Source of the DNA: Zoogloeaceae bacterium
GTDB lineage: Bacteria; Pseudomonadota; Gammaproteobacteria; Burkholderiales; Rhodocyclaceae
DNA length: 64,000 bases
Assembly (NCBI GenBank): GCA_024235635.1
Contig: JACKMA010000001.1
Span: 930,001 to 994,000, forward strand
Reading direction: 5' to 3'
Numbering within the stretch: position 1 is the first letter of the stretch; every line of letters begins with the position of its first letter. This document shows positions 25,581 through 33,057 of the stretch, piece by piece. Below the pieces are notes generated by a model. The model did no database searches, had not been told where the DNA came from, and saw only the letters and a list, made by a program, of their open reading frames with translations. A program made the position numbers and the translations under genes.

Positions 25581-27617
25581 ATGGTACCGAAGTCCGTACA
25601 CGACATCCGCAACGTCGCCCTGCTGGGCCAGGCCGGGTGCGGCAAGACCGAGTTGCTGGAGGCGCTGCTCAGCAGTGCCGGCGCGATCAACGCTGCCGGC
25701 AGCCTGGAACGGGGCGACACCGTTTCCGACTACGATGCCCAGGAAAAGGCGATCGGCCACTCGATCAATGTCAGCATCACCCATCTGGAGTCGGCGGAAC
25801 ACTGGGTGAACCTGCTCGACACACCGGGCACGCCCGATTTCCTGGGGCGGGCACTGGCCGCACTGCCGGCAGTCGAGACCGCCGTCGTGGTGGTCAATGC
25901 GCAAACCGGCATCGAGCCGGTAACCCGACGGGTGATGGCGGCCGCGGCCGGCAAGTGCCGCATGATCGTCGTCAACAAGATCGACGCCTCCGGCGTCGAT
26001 CTCGCGGCCCTGCAGGACAGCATCGCGACGACGTTCGGGCCCGAATGCCTGCCGATCAACCTGCCCTCGCTGGACGGCAGCGGCGTCATCGACTGTTTCT
26101 TCACGCCCGATTACGAGGCAAGCACGGCATTCTCGACCGTCACCGCCGCCCACGAGCAGATCGTGGACCAGATCGTCGAGGTCGACGAAGATCTGATGGC
26201 CCTCTATCTCGAGCAGGGCGAGTCGCTGGATCCCGAGCAGCTCCACGATCCGTTCGAGCAGGCCCTGCGCGAAGGCCATTTGGTTCCGGTGTGCTTCGTT
26301 TCGGCACGCACCGGCGCCGGCGTGGCGGAACTGCTCGAAATCCTCGGGCGCCTGATGCCGGACCCGACCGAGGGCAATCCACCGCAATTCCTGCGCGGCG
26401 AAGGTGAGGCGGCACAGCCGGTCGACATCAGCTGTAGTCCGGATGCCCATGTCGTGGCCCATGTCTTTCAGGTCAGCAACGACGTGTTCCGCGGCAAGCT
26501 CGGCATCTTCCGCATCCACCAGGGTACGGTCACGCCCAATACCCAGCTGTTCGTCGGCGACGGCCGCAAGCCGTTCAAGGTGTCCCATCTGCTGCGGCTG
26601 CAGGGCAAGAACCAGGTGGAGATACCGGAAGGCGTGCCCGGCGACATTTGCGCCGTGGCCCGGGTCGACGAGGTCCACCGCGACGCGGTGCTGCACGACT
26701 CCCACGAAGAAGACTACCTTCACCTGGTCTCGCCGAGCTACCCGAGGCCGGTGTTCGGGCAGGCGCTGGTCCCGAGAAAGCACGGCGACGAACAGAAGCT
26801 GTCGGACGCGCTGCACCGCCTGCTCGACGAAGACCCCTGCCTCGAGGTGGACACCGACCCGCGCGGCAAGGGCTCCGTGCTGCGGGGCCTCGGTGAAACC
26901 CACCTCAAGGTCGTGCTCGAGCAACTCGAAAACCGGTGGAACGTTCAGGTTGACACCGCGCCGCCTTCGATCCCGTTTCGCGAGACGATCGCCTCGAATG
27001 CCGAATCGCGCTACCGGCACAAGAAGCAGAGTGGCGGCGCCGGCCAGTTCGGCGAGGTGGCACTGCGGATATCGCCGCTCGAGCGCGGTGCGGGCATCCA
27101 GTTCGTCGACGCGATCAAGGGCGGCGTGATTCCGGGCCAATACATTCCGGCCGTCGAGAAGGGCGTGCGCCAGGCGGCCGAAGAGGGCGTACTCGCGGGC
27201 TTTCCGCTGCACGATCTCGAAGTGACGGTGTTCGACGGCAAGTTCCACACCGTGGATTCGAACGAGATTTCCTTCGTCACGGCGGCACGGCACGCATTGC
27301 AGGAAGCCGCCTCGGCCGCGCGACCGCTGCTGCTCGAACCACTGGTGCAGGTGCAGATCGAGACCGGCGAAGCCCATTTCGGTGACGTCAGTGCCGATCT
27401 GTCGTCACGCCGTGGCCGCCTGACCGGCACCGACAGCGCCGGCACGGGTCGCACCCGGATCATCGGCCTGGTGCCGATGGTGGAGATGGATGGCTTCGAA
27501 TCGCGACTGCGCGCGATCAGTGGCGGCGACGCGGTCTGCGAGATCGACTTCAGCCACTATGAGGCAGCGCCCCACGACCTGCAGAGTCGCATGCAGCGGG
27601 ACGCCCAGAGGGGATGA
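25581..27617 (+). CDS. Elongation factor G-like translational GTPase
   Basis: A 678-residue EF-G paralogue with the usual domain order: G domain with an atypical P-loop (GQAGCGKT), G3 DTPGTPDF and G4 NKID, then domain II, and EF-G-type domains III to V (SGGAGQFGEVALRISP; ADLSSRRGRLTGTD; RAISGGDAVCEIDFSHYE). It belongs to the EF-G-like group found beside a canonical fusA elsewhere in the genome; a tetracycline-protection role is less likely because its closest features are those of the chromosomal EF-G-like family. The RBS GGGAGGAG is strong. The stop overlaps the next gene by four bases. Confidence 0.88.
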   Translation: MVPKSVHDIRNVALLGQAGCGKTELLEALLSSAGAINAAGSLERGDTVSDYDAQEKAIGHSINVSITHLESAEHWVNLLDTPGTPDFLGRALAALPAVETAVVVVNAQTGIEPVTRRVMAAAAGKCRMIVVNKIDASGVDLAALQDSIATTFGPECLPINLPSLDGSGVIDCFFTPDYEASTAFSTVTAAHEQIVDQIVEVDEDLMALYLEQGESLDPEQLHDPFEQALREGHLVPVCFVSARTGAGVAELLEILGRLMPDPTEGNPPQFLRGEGEAAQPVDISCSPDAHVVAHVFQVSNDVFRGKLGIFRIHQGTVTPNTQLFVGDGRKPFKVSHLLRLQGKNQVEIPEGVPGDICAVARVDEVHRDAVLHDSHEEDYLHLVSPSYPRPVFGQALVPRKHGDEQKLSDALHRLLDEDPCLEVDTDPRGKGSVLRGLGETHLKVVLEQLENRWNVQVDTAPPSIPFRETIASNAESRYRHKKQSGGAGQFGEVALRISPLERGAGIQFVDAIKGGVIPGQYIPAVEKGVRQAAEEGVLAGFPLHDLEVTVFDGKFHTVDSNEISFVTAARHALQEAASAARPLLLEPLVQVQIETGEAHFGDVSADLSSRRGRLTGTDSAGTGRTRIIGLVPMVEMDGFESRLRAISGGDAVCEIDFSHYEAAPHDLQSRMQRDAQRG

Positions 27618-27925
27618 ACACCTCGCCTGCCGACGGGGAGGCGCGCGAGCCCTCCCCCGGTTTGCGCCGGCAATTCTATTGGCGACGGACCCGTGCGCTG
27701 ACGGTCGTCCTGCTCGCCACCTGGTTCGGGATCACGTTCTGCTCCGCGTACTTTGCCGGCGAACTGAACCGCTTCGAATTCCTCGGTTTCCCGCTCGGAT
27801 TCTACCTGTGCGCCCAGGGCGATCTTCTCGCCTACCTGCTGATCGTCGGCCTCTACGCAAAATACATGGACCACTTCGACGCGAGCCAGAGCCAGGACCC
27901 GGAATCGTCACCGAAGGCAGACTGA
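27614..27925 (+). CDS. DUF4212 small membrane subunit, orphan copy
   Basis: A 103-residue protein with two membrane helices (LLATWFGITFCSAYF and GDLLAYLLIVGLYAKYM) and the conserved FPLGFYLCAQG loop of DUF4212, the small partner of VC_2705-type sodium/solute symporters. No symporter follows it; the next gene is on the other strand. Its start overlaps the EF-G-like stop as ATGA. It is only distantly similar to the DUF4212 gene at 30277-30531, so a recent duplication is unlikely. Confidence 0.82.
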   Translation: MNTSPADGEAREPSPGLRRQFYWRRTRALTVVLLATWFGITFCSAYFAGELNRFEFLGFPLGFYLCAQGDLLAYLLIVGLYAKYMDHFDASQSQDPESSPKAD

Positions 27926-27964
27926 GGCGACGGCGCACGCGATCCGGGTGCAGGCGACTTTGCG

Positions 27965-28348
27965 TCAATCCGACCGGGTCGTTTCGTCGACTGGCTTCTT
28001 CTTGCGACCCCATTGCACCGGGTGCGCGTGCCGACTGAGGATGAAGTCGAAGAAGAACTTGCACCAGATGGTTACACCCGCGATCGCGGTCCACTGCGCA
28101 TAAGACAGGAGTGCGGCCGCCACGCCCAGGATCACGCAGGCGATGACGATGCCGGCCACCATATTGATGACGGCTGCCATCGGTGCGAATCGCTCTGGAT
28201 TCGCGGGCGACTCACCACGCTTCAGCGCGACCTCGGAGAAATCCCGGCGCACGACGATGCGCCAGGCGCGCCTCAGCCAGATGAAGCTGATCGGAAACAG
28301 GGCCAGGAAAATCACCCAGTTCATGGCCAGCGAGACGTACTGAATCAT
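27965..28348 (-). CDS. Small membrane protein of unknown function
   Basis: A 127-residue protein with about three hydrophobic segments (MNWVIFLALFPISFIWL; MVAGIVIACVILGVAAALL; AIAGVTIWCKFFFDFIL) and a basic C-terminus. I recognise no family. A strong GGAGGT precedes the ATG at 28348. It lies downstream of the symporter gene on the same strand but behind a terminator, so it is probably expressed separately or by read-through. Position beside two DUF4212 genes suggests, but does not show, a transport link. Confidence 0.7.
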   Translation of the reverse strand: MIQYVSLAMNWVIFLALFPISFIWLRRAWRIVVRRDFSEVALKRGESPANPERFAPMAAVINMVAGIVIACVILGVAAALLSYAQWTAIAGVTIWCKFFFDFILSRHAHPVQWGRKKKPVDETTRSD

Positions 28349-28358
28349 TCGACCTCCG

Positions 28359-28395
28359 AAAAAAGAAACCCCGCCGGATGCTTGGGCGGGGCTTC
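28359..28395 (-). terminator. Rho-independent terminator after the symporter operon
   Basis: Read on the minus strand, GGCGGGG-type arms (CCCCGCC at 28369-28375, GGCGGGG at 28385-28391, with nearly continuous pairing outwards) enclose a nine-base loop and are followed by six U residues (A-run 28359-28364). It directly abuts the ribosome binding site of the downstream small membrane protein gene. Confidence 0.85.
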
Positions 28396-28396
28396 T

Positions 28397-28437
28397 GCTT
28401 GCCCCGGCGGATGGCATGTCCATCCACCGGGGCAAGC
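28397..28437 (-). terminator. Long hairpin stacked before the terminator
   Basis: Two 18-base arms (28397-28414 and 28420-28437) pair with one mismatch around a five-base loop, 20 bases after the symporter stop and two bases from the next hairpin. The tandem pair probably protects the 3' end of the symporter message or supports termination. Confidence 0.7.
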
Positions 28438-28456
28438 CCTACTGCATCAGCAACGC

Positions 28457-30259
28457 TTAGTGAGCGCCATCCACGGCCTTGGAGCCACGCGGAATACGTA
28501 CGGCCTCGACCATGTGCTGGATGTGCTCGGGCGGCTCCTTGGTGACCTTATCCACCGCGAAGGCGACGGCGAAGTTCACCAGGGCACCGATCGCACCGAA
28601 GGCTTCCGGCGTGATGCCGAAGAAGCTGTTCGGGCCGCCGATCATGTCGACGTAGCCGGTACCCTTGATGAAGAACAGGCCCTTGTGCGCGAACACGTAG
28701 AACAGGGTGATGCCGAGGCCGGCCAGCATGCCCGCCATCGCGCCTTCCTTGTTCATCTTCTTGGAGAAGATGCCCATCATGATGGCCGGGAACAGCGAAC
28801 TCGCCGCGATACCGAAGGCCAGGGCCACGGTACCCGCTGCGAAGCCCGGCGGGTTGAGGCCCAGGTAGCCTGCCACCACGATCGCCACGGCCATCGAGAT
28901 CTTGCCAGCCATCAGCTCGTTCTTGTCGCTGATGTCCGGCGCGATGATGTTCTTGATCAGGTCGTGGGATACAGCGGCGGAGATCGCCATCAGCAGACCG
29001 GCTGCGGTCGACAGTGCGGCAGCCAGACCACCGGCGGCCACCAGCGCGATCACCCAGTTCGGCAGCAGCGCGATTTCCGGGTTGGCCAGCACGATGATGT
29101 CGGCGTTGACCGTCAGTTCGTTGCCCTTCCAACCGGCAGCCTCGGCCTTGTCGGCGAACCCGGCGTTCTTGTCGTTGTAGTACTGGATACGGCCATCGCC
29201 GTTCTTGTCCTCGAACTTCAGCAGACCGGTGACTTCCCAGCGCTTCATCCAGTCCGGACGCTTGTCGTACTCGAGCGCGGAGTCGGCGGCATAGATGTCG
29301 GCCGAGGTGAAGGCACCCTGGTTGACCGTACCGATCAGGTTCATCTTGGCCATGGCAGCCACGGCCGGCGCGGTGGTGTAGAGCAGCGCGATGAAGAACA
29401 GCGCCCAACCTGCCGAGGTCCGTGCATCCTTGACCTTCGGCACCGTGAAGAAGCGCATGATCACGTGCGGCAGACCGGCGGTACCGATCATCAGCGACAG
29501 GGTGTAGACGAACATGTTCAGCGTGCTGTTGGCCGGCACCGAGGTGGTGTATTGGCCGAAGCCGAGCTGCACGACGACTTCGTCGAGCTTCTGCAGCAGC
29601 GACACGTCCTGGCCCGTCAGGTTCGAGCCCAGTCCGAGCTGCGGGATCGGGTTGCCGGTGAGGTTCAGGGAGATGAAGATCGCCGGCACGATGTAGGCCG
29701 CGATCAGCACGCAGTACTGGGCCACCTGGGTGTAGGTGATGCCCTTCATGCCACCGAACACCGCGTAGGCGAACACGATCGCCATGCCGAGGTAGATGCC
29801 GGTCTCGTTCGACACGCCCAGGAAGCGCGAGAAGGCCACGCCGACGCCGGTCATCTGACCGATGATGTAGGTCAGCGATGCGGTCAGCAGGCAGATCACC
29901 GCCACCGTCGAGGCCGACTTCGAGTAGAAGCGGTCACCGATGAACTGGGGCACCGTGAACTTGCCGAACTTGCGCAGGTACGGGGCCAGCAGCATCGCCA
30001 GCAGCACATAGCCGCCGGTCCAGCCCATCAGGAACAGGCCGCCGCCGTAGCCGAGGTTGGAGATCAGGCCGGCCATCGAGATGAAGGAAGCCGCCGACAT
30101 CCAGTCGGCCGCAGTGGCCATGCCGTTGGCCAGCGGATGCACGCCGCCGCCCGCCGCATAGAACTCGGAGGTCGAACCCGCTCGAGCCCAGATGGCGATA
30201 CCGATGTACAGCGCGAAGGTCGCGCCGACCCAGATATAGGTCGTAGTTTGAAGATCCAT
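28457..30259 (-). CDS. Sodium/solute symporter, ActP/VC_2705 subfamily
   Basis: A 600-residue SSS-family transporter with about 13 membrane helices. Conserved segments include EFYAAGGGVHPLANGMATAADWMSAASFISMAG, FVYTLSLMIGTAGLPHVIMRFF and NPPGFAAGTVALAFGIAASSLFPA. An extra soluble loop of about 90 residues (near EYDKRPDWMKRWEVTG) is typical of the VC_2705 branch, which works with a DUF4212 subunit. Likely substrates are acetate or another short carboxylate; lactate or pyruvate cannot be excluded. A DUF4212 gene lies 17 bases upstream in the same operon. Confidence 0.92.
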   Translation of the reverse strand: MDLQTTTYIWVGATFALYIGIAIWARAGSTSEFYAAGGGVHPLANGMATAADWMSAASFISMAGLISNLGYGGGLFLMGWTGGYVLLAMLLAPYLRKFGKFTVPQFIGDRFYSKSASTVAVICLLTASLTYIIGQMTGVGVAFSRFLGVSNETGIYLGMAIVFAYAVFGGMKGITYTQVAQYCVLIAAYIVPAIFISLNLTGNPIPQLGLGSNLTGQDVSLLQKLDEVVVQLGFGQYTTSVPANSTLNMFVYTLSLMIGTAGLPHVIMRFFTVPKVKDARTSAGWALFFIALLYTTAPAVAAMAKMNLIGTVNQGAFTSADIYAADSALEYDKRPDWMKRWEVTGLLKFEDKNGDGRIQYYNDKNAGFADKAEAAGWKGNELTVNADIIVLANPEIALLPNWVIALVAAGGLAAALSTAAGLLMAISAAVSHDLIKNIIAPDISDKNELMAGKISMAVAIVVAGYLGLNPPGFAAGTVALAFGIAASSLFPAIMMGIFSKKMNKEGAMAGMLAGLGITLFYVFAHKGLFFIKGTGYVDMIGGPNSFFGITPEAFGAIGALVNFAVAFAVDKVTKEPPEHIQHMVEAVRIPRGSKAVDGAH

Positions 30260-30276
30260 TGATCGTGTCCCCTGGC

Positions 30277-30531
30277 TTAGTCTTCGTGTACGTCGAATTC
30301 TTCGTCGAGCCTACCCATCGCCTTGGCATACCAGATGATCAGCCCGATGAAGATGTAGATCGACCCTTGCTGTGCAAACCAGAAACCCAGGGGGTAACCG
30401 CCCAGATGGATGGTGTTGAGAACCGGTGCCAGCAGGATGCCGGCGCCGAAAGACACTGCGAACCACACGATCAGGATCTTGGTCAGCAGACCGAGCACCG
30501 CCTTCCAATAGGCTTGAGCGCTTTTATCCAT
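30277..30531 (-). CDS. DUF4212 small subunit of the sodium/solute symporter
   Basis: An 84-residue membrane protein with two helices (LIVWFAVSFGAGILLAPVL and SIYIFIGLIIWYAKAMG) around the YPLGFWFAQQG motif of DUF4212. It has a GGAGGCGAT ribosome binding site and is the first gene of the symporter operon, the normal arrangement for this pair. Confidence 0.92.
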   Translation of the reverse strand: MDKSAQAYWKAVLGLLTKILIVWFAVSFGAGILLAPVLNTIHLGGYPLGFWFAQQGSIYIFIGLIIWYAKAMGRLDEEFDVHED

Positions 30532-30621
30532 ATCGCCTCCACGTTTTAGGTTGTTGATATCGGCCGATTTTCAGGCCGTGGACAAGCCACGAGCCTGCCC
30601 ATCGTAATGGCCGTGGGGCGG

Positions 30622-30627
30622 AGTATA
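30622..30627 (-). promoter_or_regulatory. Weak candidate -10 for the symporter operon
   Basis: TATACT on the minus strand, about 90 bases before the DUF4212 start. No convincing -35 hexamer is present at 16-18 bases, so an activator would be needed if this is used. Confidence 0.3.
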
Positions 30628-30631
30628 GGAA

Positions 30632-30670
30632 GGCGGATCTTACTTGATGCTTACAAGTCGGCGATCCGCC
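30632..30670 (-). terminator. Stem-loop after the Rieske gene
   Basis: GGCGGATC (30632-30639) and GATCCGCC (30663-30670) form the outer arms, and ACTTG/CAAGT an inner stem, giving a long imperfect hairpin that starts 14 bases after the Rieske stop. No T-run follows. Confidence 0.4.
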
Positions 30671-30683
30671 GGAATCGCGTGTG

Positions 30684-31784
30684 TCACGGATCCTCGGCAA
30701 GCAGGCGGCGGTAGAACTCGTGGAAATGCTGCATGCCGTCTTCCATCGGCGACTGATAGGGACCGGCTTCGTCGATGCCCTGCCGCATCAGCGCGAAGCG
30801 TCCACGGTCCATGCGCTCGGCGATCTCGTCGTCCTCGACCGCGGTCTCCATGTACGCGGCCTGTTCCGCCTCGACGAAGCCCCGCTCGAATTCGACGATC
30901 TCCTCGGGATAGTAGAACTCGACGACATTGGTGGTGCGATTGACGTCTTCGGGAATCAGCGTGCTGACCACCAGCACGTGGGGATACCACTCGACCATCA
31001 CGTTCGGATAGTAGGTCAGCCAGATGGCGCCCTGCCTGGGCGCTTCGCCGCCGGAATAGTCGAGTACGGCCCGGTGCCAGCGGCGATAGGCGTCCGATCC
31101 GGGCCGCGACAGCGAGGTTACGCCGACCCGCTGCACCGAAAACCACTCGCCGAACTGCCAGGCGAGATCGTCGCAGGTGACGAAATTGCCGAGCCCCGGA
31201 TGAAACGGCGCGACGTGGTAGTCCTCCAGGTACACCTCGATGAAGGTCTTCCAGTTGTAGTTGCAGCGATGGATTTCGACCCGGTCGAGCTTGTAGCCGT
31301 CGAAATCGAGTTGCGGGGCCACCGCCATCCCGGCCAGGTCGACCGACGCCGACCGCGGTCCGCGGAACAACAGGCCATGCCAGTCCTCGAGCGGCGTCCG
31401 CCGCAGGTGCAGGCACGGATTACGCTCGAACGCCGGTGCGCCGAGCAACTGGCCGCGCCGATCATACGTCCAGCGGTGCAACGGGCAGACGATGTTGCTC
31501 AGCCGGCCCGAGCCTTCGAGCATGATCGCCTGGCGATGGCGGCAGACGTTGGACATCTCGTGGAAGCCGTCTTCGCCATGCACCAGCAGGCTGGCATGAT
31601 CGCGCCATTCCAGAGAACGGTAGTCATGGAGTTCTGGTACCATCAGCCGATGCCCGACATAGCCGGGACCGGCATCGAAGATGAGGCGCTTCTCCAGTTC
31701 GAAGATCCGATCGTCGAAGTACCACGAAACGGGCAGTTGAGAAGTCGCTGGAGCGACCTTGAGCTGGGAAGCGATGTCGGACAT
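30684..31784 (-). CDS. Rieske-type ring-hydroxylating oxygenase alpha subunit
   Basis: A 366-residue non-haem iron oxygenase. The Rieske 2Fe-2S motif is C81-R-H83 ... C100-P-L-H103, and the catalytic iron site has the DYH-x4-H arrangement (H190, H195). A good AGGAGG precedes the ATG at 31784. No reductase or ferredoxin gene is nearby, so electrons must come from elsewhere. It is divergent from xseB-ispA-dxs, a neighbourhood I believe recurs in Rhodocyclales-like bacteria, which may link it to isoprenoid or ubiquinone metabolism; this is inference. The substrate is unknown; choline/carnitine monooxygenase-like roles are alternatives. Confidence 0.88.
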   Translation of the reverse strand: MSDIASQLKVAPATSQLPVSWYFDDRIFELEKRLIFDAGPGYVGHRLMVPELHDYRSLEWRDHASLLVHGEDGFHEMSNVCRHRQAIMLEGSGRLSNIVCPLHRWTYDRRGQLLGAPAFERNPCLHLRRTPLEDWHGLLFRGPRSASVDLAGMAVAPQLDFDGYKLDRVEIHRCNYNWKTFIEVYLEDYHVAPFHPGLGNFVTCDDLAWQFGEWFSVQRVGVTSLSRPGSDAYRRWHRAVLDYSGGEAPRQGAIWLTYYPNVMVEWYPHVLVVSTLIPEDVNRTTNVVEFYYPEEIVEFERGFVEAEQAAYMETAVEDDEIAERMDRGRFALMRQGIDEAGPYQSPMEDGMQHFHEFYRRLLAEDP

Positions 31785-31832
31785 CCCCGAACCTCCTGAA
31801 CAAGAATAGAAATCCGGAAAAAGGGACCGGCC

Positions 31833-31861
31833 AGTATAGCCCAAGCGCGTGCGACGGCCAC
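31833..31861 (-). promoter_or_regulatory. Candidate promoter of the Rieske gene
   Basis: Minus-strand TATACT (31833-31838) with a weak -35 GTGGCC (31856-31861) at 17-base spacing, giving a leader of about 40 bases. Confidence 0.35.
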
Positions 31862-31901
31862 GCCCACCGACCCGACAACCTCTCGTCACCGCCCCGACAG
31901 C

Positions 31902-32141
31902 ATGGCACGATCCGCCCGCGCGCAACCCGACTTCGAGAAGTCCGTCGCCGAACTAGAAGACATCGTCCGCCAGATGGAACAGGGGGACGTCGGACTGGAG
32001 CAGTCGCTGAACCTCTATCAGCGGGGCATCGCACTGGTTCGCGGTTGCCGCGAAGCGCTCGACAACGCCGAACTGCGCGTCCGCGAACTGCGCGACGGCG
32101 AATTGTCGACCGTGCCGCCGGCCGGCGACAGCCGGGAATAG
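31902..32141 (+). CDS. xseB: Exodeoxyribonuclease VII small subunit
   Basis: A 79-residue helical protein that assembles on XseA. The family segment FEKSVAELEDIVRQMEQGDVGLEQSLNLYQRGIAL is clear. It starts the xseB-ispA-dxs operon, three bases before ispA; xseA lies elsewhere, as usual. Confidence 0.95.
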   Translation: MARSARAQPDFEKSVAELEDIVRQMEQGDVGLEQSLNLYQRGIALVRGCREALDNAELRVRELRDGELSTVPPAGDSRE

Positions 32142-32144
32142 CCG

Positions 32145-33032
32145 ATGCCCGATTTCCAGGCCTGGACGACGCGCATCCTGAAGCGCACCGAAGGGGCGCT
32201 CGAAGACCTGTTGCCCCCGGCGTCGGTCGCACCCGAACGCCTGCACGCCGCCATGCGCTACGCCGTGCTGGGGGGCGGCAAGCGGGTGCGACCGCTGCTT
32301 GTCCATGCGGCAGGAGAAGTCTGCGGTGCGTCGCCCGACGCGCTCGATGCGGCGGCATGCGCCGTCGAATTGATCCACGCCTACTCTCTGGTCCATGACG
32401 ACATGCCGTGCATGGACGACGATGTGCTGCGTCGCGGCAAGCCGACGATACACATCCAGTTCGATGAGGCTACCGCCCTGCTCGCCGGCGACGCCCTGCA
32501 GACCCTGGCATTTCACTCGCTGTCGCGGCCGGCGCTGCTGGCCGATTCCGCGGTTCAGGCGGCGATGATCCACGACCTCGCACTGGCGGCCGGTTCCCGC
32601 GGCATGGCCGGCGGCCAGGCGATCGATCTGGCCTCGGTCGGCCGGCAACTCGATCGCAGCGAACTGGAGTTCATGCACATTCACAAGACGGGCGCGCTGA
32701 TCCGCTGCGCGGTGATGCTCGGCGCGCGCTGTGGTGCCCCGCTCGACCGCGACGAAATCGACCGGCTGGATCGCTTCGGCAAGCTGGTCGGTCTGCTCTT
32801 CCAGGTCGTGGACGACATCCTCGACGCCGACGGAGACACCGCCACGCTGGGCAAGACGGCCGGCAAGGACGCGGCCCACGACAAGCCCACCTATGTCAGC
32901 CTGCTCGGTCTCGCACGGTCGCGGGCCTACGCCGGCGAGTTGCTCGATGAGGCGGTCGGCGAGATCGCGCCGTTGCCGGCGTCAGGGCGGCTGGCAGATC
33001 TGGCGCGCTTCGTCGTACACCGCCGATTCTGA
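32145..33032 (+). CDS. ispA: Farnesyl diphosphate synthase (geranyltranstransferase)
   Basis: A 295-residue prenyltransferase that condenses isopentenyl diphosphate with dimethylallyl and geranyl diphosphate. It has GGGKRVRPLL, the first aspartate-rich motif DDMPCMDDD with the two-residue insertion typical of bacterial FPP synthases, the KTGALIR segment and the second motif VVDDILD. It supplies the allylic substrate for IspB and undecaprenyl synthesis and follows xseB directly. Confidence 0.95.
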   Translation: MPDFQAWTTRILKRTEGALEDLLPPASVAPERLHAAMRYAVLGGGKRVRPLLVHAAGEVCGASPDALDAAACAVELIHAYSLVHDDMPCMDDDVLRRGKPTIHIQFDEATALLAGDALQTLAFHSLSRPALLADSAVQAAMIHDLALAAGSRGMAGGQAIDLASVGRQLDRSELEFMHIHKTGALIRCAVMLGARCGAPLDRDEIDRLDRFGKLVGLLFQVVDDILDADGDTATLGKTAGKDAAHDKPTYVSLLGLARSRAYAGELLDEAVGEIAPLPASGRLADLARFVVHRRF

Positions 33033-33057
33033 ACACCGGCCAGGAAATCGTCACCAG

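Noticed and set aside
28013..30262. Plus-strand frame of 749 codons opposite the symporter
   Set aside because: It is an antisense artefact of the symporter gene; composition (His, Arg, Gly, Gln) is typical of shadows.
27614..30531. Recent tandem duplication of a DUF4212 gene
   Set aside because: The two proteins share only the family motif and differ in length and helix sequence, so they are not recent copies.
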